DNA from: Polynucleobacter sp. MG-Unter2-18
Lineage (GTDB): Bacteria > Pseudomonadota > Gammaproteobacteria > Burkholderiales > Burkholderiaceae
Length of the DNA: 64,000 bases
Direction of reading: 5' to 3'
Assembly: GCF_018687675.1 (NCBI RefSeq)
Contig: NZ_CP061302.1
Location: 632,192 to 696,191, forward strand
Shown here: piece after piece, positions 63,977 to 64,000 of the stretch
Numbering within the stretch: the first letter of the stretch is position 1
Layout of the letters: every line of letters begins with the position of its first letter
Translations under genes and position numbers: made by a program
The notes under the pieces: generated by a model
Databases searched by the model: none
Seen by the model: the letters and a program-made list of their open reading frames with translations, nothing else
Told to the model about the DNA's origin: nothing

Positions 63977-64000
63977 ATTTATGCCACTTTTAGTGTCAAT

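Noticed and set aside
1..64000. CRISPR arrays, insertion sequences, rRNA genes
   Set aside because: No regular spaced repeats, transposase genes, terminal inverted repeats of IS type or rRNA sequence were seen.

Overview
The window looks like a chromosome segment of a free-living freshwater betaproteobacterium of the Burkholderiaceae, most likely Polynucleobacter or a close relative. This is an inference from moderate GC, several Bug/TctC-type binding proteins next to catabolic genes, the rimP-nusA-infB-rbfA-truB-typA order, and RluB and IF2 proteins with the long extensions seen in that group. The first 59 kb is densely packed chromosomal backbone. From about 59.1 kb to the end it changes to AT-richer, mostly unfamiliar genes of an integrated element lying beside a tRNA-Ser gene.

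Layout. 0-4.6 kb: a partial membrane protein, then a leftward catabolic cluster (two-domain MaoC-type hydratase, MmgE/PrpD protein, CitE-like lyase, Bug binding protein) that fits C5-dicarboxylate (itaconate, mesaconate or citramalate) breakdown. 4.6-6.8 kb: chrA and fabI. 6.8-12.4 kb: the yejABEF peptide transporter. 12.5-14.2 kb: an NlpC/P60-fold protein without its catalytic cysteine and a patatin lipoprotein. 14.4-27.5 kb: scpB, rluB, then rimP-nusA-infB-rbfA-truB behind a structured attenuator-like leader, typA and tex. 27.6-30.9 kb: a lone modA and an arsR-arsC-acr3-arsH operon. 31-37.6 kb: universal stress protein, TSUP permease, RluA-type synthase, dusA, tRNA-His, an SUMF1-fold protein, a Pif1/RecD-like helicase and a mazEF module. 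37.6-42.8 kb: gamma-glutamyltransferase, a second Bug protein, an omega-aminotransferase and lrgAB. 42.9-47.7 kb: a molybdenum hydroxylase pair followed by soxX, soxY, soxZ and soxA. 47.7-59 kb: purU, small secreted proteins, a penicillin-acylase-family enzyme, tRNA-Leu, a fumarase-murI-tonB-exbB-exbD cluster, acs and tRNA-Ser. 59.1-64 kb: the element.

How the genes work together. The nusA-infB block supplies transcription elongation and translation initiation factors and is probably controlled by its leader. The ars genes form a complete sense, reduce, export and organoarsenical-oxidation route. The sox genes encode the carrier SoxYZ and the cytochrome SoxAX, but soxB and soxCD are not here. 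A xanthine-dehydrogenase-family enzyme leads the same gene string, and SoxY carries an atypical C-terminus. ExbBD-TonB supplies energy to outer-membrane transport.

The least explained parts are the element at the right end (two diverged copies of an unrecognised lipoprotein family around an XRE repressor and a small membrane protein, plus AlpA/RepA/HTH genes and a perfect 12-bp inverted repeat), the Mo-hydroxylase/SoxXYZA locus with its altered SoxY arm, and the cysteine-free NlpC/P60 protein.
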